Shown one piece after another: positions 7,838 through 15,497 of a stretch of DNA of 40,690 nucleotides (the first letter of the stretch is position 1; each line of letters begins with the position of its first letter). Made by a program: the position numbers and the translations under genes. Below the pieces are notes generated by a model. It was not told the DNA's origin and ran no database searches. It worked only from the letters and a program-made list of their open reading frames with translations. The stretch is from CAZKCK01 sp964552325. Its GTDB lineage: Bacteria; Bacteroidota; Bacteroidia; Bacteroidales; TTA-H9. The stretch covers positions 1 to 40,690 of the forward strand of contig CAZKHA010000013.1 in NCBI GenBank assembly GCA_964552325.1, given 5' to 3'.

Positions 7838-8857
7838 ATGATTAACGTAGAGTGGGGAAAACTACCCTTCGGTTATTTTAAAACAGACTATAACGTACGT
7901 TGTTACTTCCGTAATGGCGAATGGGGCAAGTTGGAACTTTCATCGTCAGAGTATATCAATATTCATATGGCGGCCACTGCTTTGCATTATGGCCAAGAAG
8001 CTTTTGAAGGATTAAAAGCCTTTAGGGGCGTAGATGGCAAAATCAGGATTTTCAGGTGGGAAGAGAATGCCTTGCGCATGCAACATTCGGCCCGCGGGAT
8101 ATTAATGGCCGAGGTTCCCTTGGATCTGTTTAAACAAGCTGTTTGGGAGGTTGTAAAACTTAATGAGAAGTATGTTCCCCCATTTGGAACCGGCGCATCG
8201 TTGTATATCAGGCCTTTGTTGGCAGGTACTGGCCCACAGGTTGGTGTTAAGCCCGCCAGTGAGTATTTGTTTATGGTGTTCGTAGGCCCAGTGGGACCCT
8301 ATTTTAAAGAAGGTTTTAAGCCTGTAAAAATTCAAATTGCTCGTGATTTTGACCGTGCTGCTCCTTTGGGCACCGGTACATTTAAAGTAGGTGGCAACTA
8401 TGCCGCAAGCCTGCGTGCCGGCGAACGCGCCCATGCCGAAGGCTTTGCTGCAAGCTTGTTCCTTGATGCCCGCGAAAAGAAATACATTGACGAAGCCGGT
8501 CCGGCTAATTTCTTTGGCATAAAGGACAACACCTATTTTACGCCGCTTTCATCATCCATCCTTCCTTCCATTACCAACAAGAGCCTTCAACAATTGGCGC
8601 TTGATATGGGCATGAAAGTTGAAGTTCGGCCTATTGCTGTTGACGAACTAGCAGATTTTGAAGAAGTAGGAGCCTGTGGTACCGCAGCCGTTATTTCTCC
8701 AATCTGTGCAATTGAAGACCGCGATTCAAAAACCATTTTTTCCTATTGCAAAGATGGCCAGGCTGGACCCGTTTCAACCATGCTCTATAAACGCTTGCAG
8801 GCCATTCAATTTGGCGAAGAACCCGATAAGTTTGGCTGGGTTGAAGTAGTTGAGTAG
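7838..8857 (+). CDS. ilvE: branched-chain amino acid aminotransferase
   Basis: The 339-residue protein is a fold-IV PLP aminotransferase of the longer (mitochondrial/BCAT-like) group, exchanging amino groups between leucine, isoleucine or valine and 2-oxoglutarate. Visible motifs are 'ALHYGQEAFEGLKAFRG' (48-64), 'LYIRPLLAGTG', the Schiff-base lysine Lys183 in 'GTFKVGGNYAAS', 'DEAGPANFFG' and 'EVGACGTAAVISP'. Length and the 'GGNYA' motif separate it from the short E. coli IlvE type and from D-amino-acid aminotransferase. It is a single-gene unit between its own promoter and a strong terminator. Its oxo-acid products are possible substrates for the 2-oxoacid dehydrogenase operon at the right end, but there is no linkage between the two. 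Confidence 0.93.
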   Translation: MINVEWGKLPFGYFKTDYNVRCYFRNGEWGKLELSSSEYINIHMAATALHYGQEAFEGLKAFRGVDGKIRIFRWEENALRMQHSARGILMAEVPLDLFKQAVWEVVKLNEKYVPPFGTGASLYIRPLLAGTGPQVGVKPASEYLFMVFVGPVGPYFKEGFKPVKIQIARDFDRAAPLGTGTFKVGGNYAASLRAGERAHAEGFAASLFLDAREKKYIDEAGPANFFGIKDNTYFTPLSSSILPSITNKSLQQLALDMGMKVEVRPIAVDELADFEEVGACGTAAVISPICAIEDRDSKTIFSYCKDGQAGPVSTMLYKRLQAIQFGEEPDKFGWVEVVE

Positions 8858-8880
8858 TTTTAGAATCAACCAATTTCTAT

Positions 8881-8909
8881 AACGCCCCTCGTGCAGGGGC
8901 GTTTTTTTT
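8881..8909 (+). terminator. intrinsic terminator after ilvE
   Basis: A perfect 9-bp GC-rich stem (8881-8889 with 8895-8903), a 5-nt loop and eight T residues lie 23 bp after the ilvE stop. Confidence 0.92.
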
Positions 8910-8975
8910 GCACACATTAACCAATCTTTAACCTTTTTTAGGGTTTTGGATGCAATATGTGCACATTATTTGCTT

Positions 8976-8983
8976 TACTTTTG
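8976..8983 (+). promoter_or_regulatory. promoter -7 element for the Prc-type protease gene
   Basis: TACTTTTG is a perfect TAnnTTTG match, with transcription predicted to start near 8990 and a leader of about 53 nt to the first of two adjacent ATG codons (9043, 9046). No convincing -33 element at standard spacing. Confidence 0.5.
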
Positions 8984-9042
8984 ACAGCCTGTAAACTAAC
9001 GGGAACTTATTTTGTTATACATTTTATTCTAAATACATATAA

Positions 9043-11160
9043 ATGATGAAATTACGCTTGATTTTCTTTTTTCTCGTGTATTTGTTCGTCCTCAGCGGAT
9101 GCAATGCCCAAGCCGATGAACAAAAGAAAAACCTGGTACTGTTAAGCCTGGTAAAAGAATCAATAGAACAGGGGCACTTTAATCCAGTTGCTTTAGATGA
9201 TGAGTTTTCGCGCAAAGCTTTCGAGATTTATATCGATCAATTGGACCCCTTTAAACGCTTCTTTACCCAGGATGACCTTGATAAGCTGAAGAAACATGAA
9301 ACCTTGTTGGACGACGAGTTTAAAAATCTTGATTTTCAGTTTTTTGAACTATCTGTGGAATTGTTGAACAAGCGCATTGATGATGCAGCCGATATATATA
9401 CGGGTATCATGAAAAACCCTTTCGACCTTAGCGTAAACGATTATTTTGAACTAGACCCCGATAAGCGCAAATGGCCCAAAAATGATGAAGAGCTAGAAGT
9501 TGTTTGGGAGCAATCGCTTAAATACGAAGTTCTGACACGTATTTCGGACATGATGGAGCGTCAAGAAAAAGCCTTGGCTAAAAAAGATTCGGTGGTTACT
9601 ATAAAAACCCCTGCCGAAATGGAGGCAGATGCACGCGAAAAGGTGTTAAAACGCTACAACGACTATTTCCATGAATTGAAAAAATTGGATAGAAGCGACC
9701 GCATGGGCGATTTTGTAAATGCCTTAGTAAGTGTAAACGATCCACATACAAACTTTTTTCCACCTAAAGATAAGCAAGATTTCGATATTCAGTTTTCTGG
9801 GCAGCTCGAGGGCATTGGTGCTACACTACAGTCGAAAGATGGATATGTAACGATCGTCAATATTGTTCCTGGTGGACCTGCCTGGAAACAAGGCGATTTA
9901 GAAGTAAACGACAAAATAGCCAAAGTTGCGCAAGGCGATGGCGAATATGTAGATATAACCGACTGGTGTACAGATAAGGCCGTAACCCTTATACGTGGCA
10001 AAAAAGGAACCGAAGCACGCTTATCGGTCATTAAAATGGATGGCACAGAAAAGGAAATCCGAATCATTCGCGACGTAGTTATCATTGAAGAGACTTACGC
10101 CAAATCTGCAGTTCTACAAGATAAGGATCAAGGAGGCAAAGTCGGGTATATTTACCTGCCCTCTTTCTATGCTAACTTTGACGACCCTAACGGAAGAAGT
10201 TCTTCGGTTGATGTTCGAAATGAGGTTGAAAAGCTTAAAAACCAAGGTGTTGATGGAATTATTATTGATTTGCGCGGCGATGGAGGCGGCTCCCTGCAAG
10301 ATGCCATCGAAATTGGCGGATTGTTCATTCCAGAGGGTCCAATTGTACAAGTTAAAGCCCGTATTGGTGGAGCTAGAGTATATGGCGACCCCGATCCAGC
10401 TACCCTATATGATGGCCCGCTGCTGATTATGGTAAATTCACTAAGTGCCTCGGCATCTGAAATTTTAGCTGCTGCCATGCAAGATTTTGGCAGGGCTATT
10501 ATTGTTGGCACGTCACAATCGTTTGGTAAAGGGACCGTACAGCGTTTCTTTAACCTTGATGATATAGCCCGTGGCTATGATGATGTTAAGCCTCTGGGCT
10601 CATTAAAAATGACCATTCAAAAATTCTACCGCATCAACGGAGGTTCTACCCAGCTTAATGGCGTAAAACCCGATATTGTGATGTCAGATCCATACACTTA
10701 TTTTGAAATTGGTGAACGTGAACTTAAATTTCCGTTGGAGTTCGATAAAGTACCAGCTGCTCAATACAAGCCTTATAACAATGAAAAACTGTTTGCCGAA
10801 CTTAAGTTTCGCAGTTTAAACCGAATGAAAAATGACCCCGCTTTTAAATTATTGGATGATAATGCACACCGGTTAAAAGAGCAACGCGACAGAACCAAAT
10901 TGCCCTTAAACCTGAATGAGTTTATTGCCCAACGCAATGCCATGGATGAACAAGCCAAAAAATACGAACGTATTGGTAAAGATACCCTTGATATGAATGT
11001 GCTTGGGATACCCGAAGACTTGGCCAAGGTTAGTAGTGACACCACAAAGAAAGATATATATGCCAAATGGCTGAAATCGCTAAGAACCGATAATTATGTT
11101 TTAGAAGCCACGCGCATACTGAACGATTGGAATTCAGTGGGCATAGCACGTAAAAATTAA
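9043..11160 (+). CDS. prc: carboxy-terminal processing protease, Prc/Tsp type lipoprotein (S41A)
   Basis: The 705-residue protein is a tail-specific periplasmic protease that degrades or trims envelope proteins from the C-terminus. The N-terminus has a hydrophobic run ending in lipobox 'LSGC' (Cys20), so it is likely a lipoprotein. After an N-terminal helical region comes a PDZ domain (about 247-335, 'LEGIGATL...GGPAWKQGD'), then the S41 protease domain with the Ser/Lys dyad: Ser470 in 'SLSASASEI' and Lys496 in 'SFGKGTVQ'. The C-terminal region (about 560-690) matches the DUF3340 tail of E. coli Prc. E. coli Prc is 682 residues, so the length is normal. The gene has its own promoter and terminator. 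Substrate adaptors such as NlpI are not visible nearby. Confidence 0.93.
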   Translation: MMKLRLIFFFLVYLFVLSGCNAQADEQKKNLVLLSLVKESIEQGHFNPVALDDEFSRKAFEIYIDQLDPFKRFFTQDDLDKLKKHETLLDDEFKNLDFQFFELSVELLNKRIDDAADIYTGIMKNPFDLSVNDYFELDPDKRKWPKNDEELEVVWEQSLKYEVLTRISDMMERQEKALAKKDSVVTIKTPAEMEADAREKVLKRYNDYFHELKKLDRSDRMGDFVNALVSVNDPHTNFFPPKDKQDFDIQFSGQLEGIGATLQSKDGYVTIVNIVPGGPAWKQGDLEVNDKIAKVAQGDGEYVDITDWCTDKAVTLIRGKKGTEARLSVIKMDGTEKEIRIIRDVVIIEETYAKSAVLQDKDQGGKVGYIYLPSFYANFDDPNGRSSSVDVRNEVEKLKNQGVDGIIIDLRGDGGGSLQDAIEIGGLFIPEGPIVQVKARIGGARVYGDPDPATLYDGPLLIMVNSLSASASEILAAAMQDFGRAIIVGTSQSFGKGTVQRFFNLDDIARGYDDVKPLGSLKMTIQKFYRINGGSTQLNGVKPDIVMSDPYTYFEIGERELKFPLEFDKVPAAQYKPYNNEKLFAELKFRSLNRMKNDPAFKLLDDNAHRLKEQRDRTKLPLNLNEFIAQRNAMDEQAKKYERIGKDTLDMNVLGIPEDLAKVSSDTTKKDIYAKWLKSLRTDNYVLEATRILNDWNSVGIARKN

Positions 11161-11185
11161 GCAAATTAGCTAGTAATATAGGATG

Positions 11186-11222
11186 AAAGGTTTTTGGGGT
11201 AATGCCCTGAAAACCTTTTTTT
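11186..11222 (+). terminator. intrinsic terminator after the Prc-type protease gene
   Basis: A stem of nine A/T-rich pairs (AAAGGTTTT at 11186-11194 with its complement at 11210-11218), extended by a G-run facing a C-run and followed by a T-run, begins 25 bp after the stop codon. Confidence 0.75.
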
Positions 11223-11622
11223 ATGGGTACAATTCGACTATGTTTTCTGGTGTAATTAATTTGGATTCAGTAGGTTTGTAAGCCTCCATAAAGGATTTTG
11301 GGAAACGGTAGCTTGCATGTTTGCTCCATTTGAATTCATATGCTTTAAATTCCCCACCCAGTTCTTCAACATAGTCAATTTCTGACTGATCTTTTGTTCT
11401 CCAAAAATACATTTTAGCTCCAGTTAGGTGGTTGTTAAGGTGTTTTTTGCGTTCTGAAATCAAAAAGTTTTCCCAAAGCATGCCTGCATCACTGCGTATG
11501 GAAAGTGGTTTAAACTGTTCATTTACAGCATTCATTACACCGTTATCATAAAAGAATATCTTGCGGCTTTTTACTAATTCGTTACGCAGGTTTTTAGCTA
11601 GGCAGGGTACTCTAAATACCAT
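11221..11622 (-). pseudogene. C-terminal remnant of an AAA ATPase with DUF4143 domain
   Basis: The 133 codons encode only the tail of the widespread AAA_14/DUF4143 ATP-binding proteins: 'RKIFFYDNGVMNAV', 'LWENFLISERKKHL', 'YFWRTKDQSEIDYVEE' and 'YEFKWSK' are typical of their nuclease-like C-terminal part. Complete family members are about 370-400 residues and have an N-terminal P-loop; here nothing upstream encodes it, and the sequence beyond 11622 turns into repeat-like DNA. I therefore read it as a 5'-truncated remnant. The function of the complete family is not well established. Whether the fragment is expressed is unknown. Confidence 0.75.
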
Positions 11623-11629
11623 AAAGCAC

Positions 11630-11667
11630 TGTCATTCAGAGCGAAATGTAATGAGGCGAGGAATCTT
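11630..11667. repeat. dispersed-repeat-like motif
   Basis: The string beginning TGTCATTCAGAGCGAAATG and ending AGGAATCTT resembles a short intergenic motif ('GTCATTC-gAGCGA-...-GAATCT') that I recall as scattered through many Bacteroidota genomes. Only one copy is in this window, so the repeat status is inference from recall rather than from copies seen here. Confidence 0.4.
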
Positions 11668-11750
11668 CTAATGCTATCCAAGTTTTAATCGGACAAAAGA
11701 GTTTTTTTTAAGCAAAAGCACAACATATTAGTAGATTGAGCTGCTTAATA

Positions 11751-11830
11751 GGCGATAATTTGCTAGTACAATAGCAAATAGTGGCGATAATTTGCTAGTA
11801 TAATAGCAAATAGTGGCGATAATTTGCTAT
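11751..11830. repeat. tandem 32-bp repeats, each with an inverted repeat
   Basis: Two complete 32-bp units (11751-11782 and 11783-11814) differ at a single base, and a third partial unit follows (11815-11830). Each complete unit contains the arms ATTTGCTA and TAGCAAAT around a 6-nt centre (GTACAA or GTATAA), so it can form an 8-bp hairpin. There are no unique spacers, so this is not a CRISPR array. It could be a binding-site cluster or the remains of a palindromic element. Confidence 0.8.
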
Positions 11831-12027
11831 TACTGTCTCATATGCGAGCAATTGATAAAGCGGGTTTGTTCAATTCTGCCCAGCATGCATCCTGTAAAGT
11901 CACACCCATACAAGTACAGCCTGCAAATTGTACCTAGTACAACCACTTGCCAAGTTTGGCTGTCAATTAGGTGAGCTGTGCTTGCATTTTTTTGTTGCAA
12001 AGGTGCAACTTATTATATTGCAAGTGT

Positions 12028-12035
12028 TACCTTTG
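12028..12035 (+). promoter_or_regulatory. promoter -7 element for the choice-of-anchor L gene
   Basis: TACCTTTG is a perfect TAnnTTTG match, with transcription predicted from about 12042. It lies inside the upstream extension of the open frame (which could start at a GTG at 11978), so it excludes that start and supports the ATG at 12065. No -33 element at standard spacing. Confidence 0.55.
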
Positions 12036-12064
12036 CGTTGCCAACCTTCAAACCAAGAGCTACA

Positions 12065-13459
12065 ATGAATTGTATTCGTTATATTTTCTTCTTTTTTGCT
12101 ATTTTAGTATGGAATTCGGCTGTTGGGCAGATGAATGTTACGGTCAATCATACGGCCAACACATTGTTGGATGTACTATTAGGCCAGGGAGTTACGGTTA
12201 GCAATGTTACTGCCACGGGTTTGCAATCAAGCAATGGTAATGTATGGTCTGCTGGTATCTTTTCGGATGGTATTGCGGCAGGCATTGGCATTGATTCGGG
12301 TATTGTAATGACATCTGGAAATGCGTTATTAGCCATTGGCCCTAACAACCAGGCTGGTGCAGGAAGTGGCAATGGTAATCCTGGTGACCCCAACCTTACA
12401 GCCGTTGCAGGCTCAAACACAAATGATGCATGTGTGCTTGAATTCGATTTTTTTCCGTTGTATGACACCATTACCTTTAGATACGTGTTTGGCTCAGACG
12501 AGTACCATCAGTACGTAAATTCAATAAATGATGTTTTTGCTTTTTTTATCACAGGTCAAAACCCCGCAGGAGGGAATTACACGAATCAGAATATTGCCAT
12601 TATACCTGTTGTAAACCAGGTTGTTAGTATAAATACAATAAATTTTGGTTCAGGGCCTGATTGCCCACATGCGAATGGCTGTTTAAATTGCGCGTATCTA
12701 ATTGATAATTGCCAATCGGGTAAAAGTATTGAGTATGATGCCTATACTATAGTAATGACTGCAACTGCTTATGTTGTACCGTGTACTAATTATCACTTAA
12801 AAATTGCAATAGCTGACGCCGTAGATGGTGTATTAGATTCAGGCGTTTTTCTTGAGGCCGGAAGCTTCTCAAGTCCCGGCATTGCCATCACTCCGGTTTA
12901 TACTACGCCCGGTGGTGGAAGTTTTGCTGTGGAAGGCTGCACACAGGCCGATTTGATAATTTCTTTGCCGGTGATTTCACCCGATACCACTTGGCTGGTG
13001 TTTGACAGTATTCGTGGAACCGCTATTAATGGTGTGGATTGCAACCTGTTAAACGATAGCTTGATGATTTTGCCGGGCGAATTATCAGATACCATCAATA
13101 TCGTGCCTATCTTCGATAATATTGTTGAAGTGGATGAAACCTTGATTTTTTATTATTCATCTTCAACACCTTGCATGGGTACAACCGTAGCATCCGTCAC
13201 CGTAACGATTGCTGATTTCACAAAGGTAAACCTAGGCCCAGATGACACAATTTGCCAAGGTCAAGCCATGGTGTTTAATGCTGGGCCAGGTTACATGAAT
13301 TATACATGGCAAGATGGCTCAAAGTTACAGACCTTTAATGCGACCACCACGGGAACCTACACCGTTCTGGTAGAAGATGAATATGGATGCACATCCAGCG
13401 ATTCAGCTGATTTGCTGGTAGCGCCCTTGCCGGTTGCCATTCCCATAAAACACAACTAA
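12065..13459 (+). CDS. secreted choice-of-anchor L domain protein, no visible C-terminal sorting domain
   Basis: From the ATG at 12065 the protein has 464 residues and a clear signal peptide (hydrophobic 'IFFFFAILVW', cut near 'SAVGQ'). Residues about 25-275 are a choice-of-anchor L domain: 'GIGIDSGIVMTSGNALLAIGPN', 'LEFDFFPLYDTITFRYVFGSDEYHQYV' and 'DVFAFFITG' are signature-like stretches, with a Cys-rich patch 'DCPHANGCLNCAYLIDNC'. A Calx-beta-like stretch (about 280-390) and an Ig/PKD-like domain ('VNLGPDDTICQGQ', about 395-455) follow. Homologues usually continue for hundreds of residues and end in a gliding-motility or type IX secretion sorting domain; here the frame stops directly after the PKD-like domain at 'PLPVAIPIKHN' and no continuation is visible in other frames. 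It may be a truncated surface protein. Confidence 0.82.
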   Translation: MNCIRYIFFFFAILVWNSAVGQMNVTVNHTANTLLDVLLGQGVTVSNVTATGLQSSNGNVWSAGIFSDGIAAGIGIDSGIVMTSGNALLAIGPNNQAGAGSGNGNPGDPNLTAVAGSNTNDACVLEFDFFPLYDTITFRYVFGSDEYHQYVNSINDVFAFFITGQNPAGGNYTNQNIAIIPVVNQVVSINTINFGSGPDCPHANGCLNCAYLIDNCQSGKSIEYDAYTIVMTATAYVVPCTNYHLKIAIADAVDGVLDSGVFLEAGSFSSPGIAITPVYTTPGGGSFAVEGCTQADLIISLPVISPDTTWLVFDSIRGTAINGVDCNLLNDSLMILPGELSDTINIVPIFDNIVEVDETLIFYYSSSTPCMGTTVASVTVTIADFTKVNLGPDDTICQGQAMVFNAGPGYMNYTWQDGSKLQTFNATTTGTYTVLVEDEYGCTSSDSADLLVAPLPVAIPIKHN

Positions 13460-13551
13460 TACGCTTACAGGGTATTTTAAGCGTTCATAATTTGTTCGTT
13501 TTTTGAAGCTTCAAGGACGCCTCAGACAATATTTTGGGAGTGTATTAGTTC

Positions 13552-13559
13552 TACCTTTG
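13552..13559 (+). promoter_or_regulatory. promoter -7 element for the OmpA-family lipoprotein gene
   Basis: TACCTTTG matches TAnnTTTG exactly; transcription would start near 13566, about 35 nt before the ATG at 13601. A TTTG at 13533-13536 lies 15 nt upstream, closer than the usual -33 spacing. Confidence 0.5.
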
Positions 13560-13600
13560 CATTTTATATCATTTTTATTGACCTACTCAAATTTTTCGCT

Positions 13601-14563
13601 ATGAAAAAGTATAATCTGTTGATTTTATTAATAATAGGATTGATTGGTGTTTCGTGCGTTTCGCAAAAGAAATACAAGGAATTGGATGCCCGCCGCAAGC
13701 AGTGCGAAGAAGAAGTGGCTAACCTGAAGCGCGATAACCTGGAATTGAAAACCGAGAACACCGAAAAAGCCTCACGCCTTGACCTAATGGGCCGAGATGT
13801 AAACCGCTTAAAGAACGACACCACCGATATGGGTATCCGGCTGAGGAATGCTCTTGCTGATTTACGTTCGTTAAACAATTCGTATGAAGATCTGGTTGAG
13901 AATTCCACACGTATGCAATCTGGTAGCAAAGATGAAATACAACGCATTTTATCGGAATTGCAATTGGCCCAAGAAAAAGTTATCCGTAAGCAGGATTCGT
14001 TGCGGGTTTTGGAGTCAGAATTGGCTGATAAACAGCGCAAACTGATGGAATTACAAGATATTTTAGCCCGAAAGGATGCTGCTGTGGCTGCCTTAAAGCA
14101 AAAAGTTTCGGATGCCTTGCTTGGTTTTCAAGGCAAAGGCCTTTCAATAGAAGTAAAAAACGGCAAAGTATATGTTTCGCTCGAAGAAAGCTTGTTGTTC
14201 CGCTCAGGCTCATGGACGGTGAACGACCGAGGAGCGGCTGCCTTGAAAGAATTGGCTAACGTGCTCGAAACCAATAATGACATAAACGTCCTGATTGAAG
14301 GGCATACCGATAACGTACCGTATTCAAGCTCTGGGCAGGTGAAGGATAATTGGGATCTGAGTGTGATGCGTGCCACTGCAATCGTAAAAATCCTTACCCG
14401 TTCTTCAAACGTAAATCCGTCAAGACTTACGGCTGCTGGAAGAAGTGAGTACTTGCCGGTAATGTCCAATTCAACTTCTGATGGCAGGGCAAAGAACCGA
14501 AGAACCGAAATAATCCTAACTCCAAAATTAGATGAGTTGTTTCAAATTCTTGAGGCCAACTAG
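13601..14563 (+). CDS. OmpA-family peptidoglycan-binding lipoprotein with coiled coil
   Basis: The 320-residue protein has a lipoprotein signal (lipobox 'GVSC', Cys19), a long charged coiled coil (about 22-170) and a C-terminal OmpA/MotB-like domain (about 190-308). The domain shows 'LIEGHTDNVPYSSS', 'DNWDLSVMRATAIVKIL' and 'GRAKNRRTEI', including the Asp and Arg positions that bind diaminopimelate in peptidoglycan. It probably tethers the outer membrane to the cell wall across a long helical spacer. There is no beta-barrel domain, so it is not a porin-type OmpA. A MotB role is unlikely because there is no MotA gene and no transmembrane helix. It is a single-gene unit with promoter and terminator. 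Confidence 0.88.
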   Translation: MKKYNLLILLIIGLIGVSCVSQKKYKELDARRKQCEEEVANLKRDNLELKTENTEKASRLDLMGRDVNRLKNDTTDMGIRLRNALADLRSLNNSYEDLVENSTRMQSGSKDEIQRILSELQLAQEKVIRKQDSLRVLESELADKQRKLMELQDILARKDAAVAALKQKVSDALLGFQGKGLSIEVKNGKVYVSLEESLLFRSGSWTVNDRGAAALKELANVLETNNDINVLIEGHTDNVPYSSSGQVKDNWDLSVMRATAIVKILTRSSNVNPSRLTAAGRSEYLPVMSNSTSDGRAKNRRTEIILTPKLDELFQILEAN

Positions 14564-14613
14564 TCGCTAAATCAACCTAGCTATAGGTGTCTTTGTATTA
14601 ATAAACAACTTAA

Positions 14614-14640
14614 GGGTCCGGGTATATGCCCGGACTTTTT
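14614..14640 (+). terminator. intrinsic terminator after the OmpA-family gene
   Basis: A perfect 7-bp GC-rich stem (GTCCGGG at 14616-14622 with CCCGGAC at 14629-14635), a 6-nt loop and a T-run lie about 50 bp after the stop. Confidence 0.88.
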
Positions 14641-14707
14641 ATTGCTATTTTTTTAGTTTCTGGAGCCATTATTCGTTTTAAATTGTTTGATAATTAAATG
14701 TTTCACC

Positions 14708-15496
14708 ATGTCTTTTTTAACAATTTTCGTATTATCACTTAGCGTAATCCTTACCATGATGGTGGTAGTGTGGTTATGGAGCCTAAAACTAAAGGATGCA
14801 AGTATTGTGGATGCTTTTTGGGGGCTTGGGTTTGTAGTTATTTGCTTAACTTACAATATATTGGTTCCGGAGTATAGCAATAGGGCGCAAATAGTTTTGT
14901 TTTTGGTGATGGTTTGGGGGCTTCGGCTAAGTTGGCATATTGCCATTCGAAACCACGGTAAGCCCGAAGATTTTAGGTATCAGAAATTTAGAAAGGATTA
15001 CGGCCCGCATCGCTATTGGTGGATAAGCTTGTTTCAGGTGTTTTTGCTACAAGGTTTTCTCTTATGGATTGTGTCGTTGCCCTTATTGGCTTCTCAGTAT
15101 TATGGTGCTAATCAACCTTTAGGAGTTTTAGATGGCATTGCAATGCTACTTTGGCTCATTGGCTTTGCCTTTGAAGCAGGCGGCGATTACCAGTTAAAAA
15201 AGTTCAAGGCAAATCAAACCAACCGCGGCAAGCTGCTGCAAACAGGCTTTTGGAAATACACGCGGCATCCGAATTATTTTGGTGATGCAGCAGTGTGGTG
15301 GGCCTTCGGTTTGTTTGGTGTAGCCGCTGGCAGTTTTTGGACTTTTATAGGTTCAATTATCATGACCATTCTCTTGGTTAAAGTATCAGGAGTAGCACTC
15401 CTTGAAAAAAGCATGAAGCAGCAAAAGCCTGATTATGCTGATTATGTACAAAGAACCAGTGCATTTATACCCTGGTTTCCTAATAAAAAGAACTGA
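14708..15496 (+). CDS. DUF1295 membrane protein (steroid 5-alpha-reductase-like fold)
   Basis: From the ATG at 14708 the protein has 262 residues with about six hydrophobic segments. It belongs to the DUF1295 family, distantly related to steroid 5-alpha reductases and isoprenylcysteine methyltransferases. The typical motif is 'GFWKYTRHPNYFGDAAVWWAFGLF' in part, including 'RHPNYFG', and an N-terminal 'DAFWGLGFV'. The biochemical role in bacteria is unresolved; a membrane reductase acting on lipid-like substrates is the usual guess. Its stop codon is one base from the start of the PrxQ gene (15498), so the two are almost certainly co-transcribed and translationally coupled. The open frame could begin at 14687 at a TTG, but the ATG gives a better membrane-protein start. 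Confidence 0.82.
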   Translation: MSFLTIFVLSLSVILTMMVVVWLWSLKLKDASIVDAFWGLGFVVICLTYNILVPEYSNRAQIVLFLVMVWGLRLSWHIAIRNHGKPEDFRYQKFRKDYGPHRYWWISLFQVFLLQGFLLWIVSLPLLASQYYGANQPLGVLDGIAMLLWLIGFAFEAGGDYQLKKFKANQTNRGKLLQTGFWKYTRHPNYFGDAAVWWAFGLFGVAAGSFWTFIGSIIMTILLVKVSGVALLEKSMKQQKPDYADYVQRTSAFIPWFPNKKN

Positions 15497-15497
15497 T

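Larger units (their letters stand above)
11623..12027. other. gene-free interval with repeat-like DNA
   Basis: No open frame here looks real. The interval contains, in order, a dispersed-repeat-like motif (about 11630-11667), an AT-rich stretch, a tandem set of hairpin-forming repeats (11751-11830) and a stretch of ordinary-looking non-coding DNA up to the promoter of the choice-of-anchor L gene. It directly abuts the broken ATPase gene, suggesting a site of past rearrangement or element decay. Confidence 0.7.

Noticed and set aside
11751..11830. Possible CRISPR array
   Set aside because: The 32-bp units are directly adjacent with no unique spacers, and no cas genes are nearby.
11978..12064. 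Upstream GTG start for the choice-of-anchor L gene
   Set aside because: A perfect -7 element lies inside this stretch, and the ATG at 12065 directly precedes a proper signal peptide.
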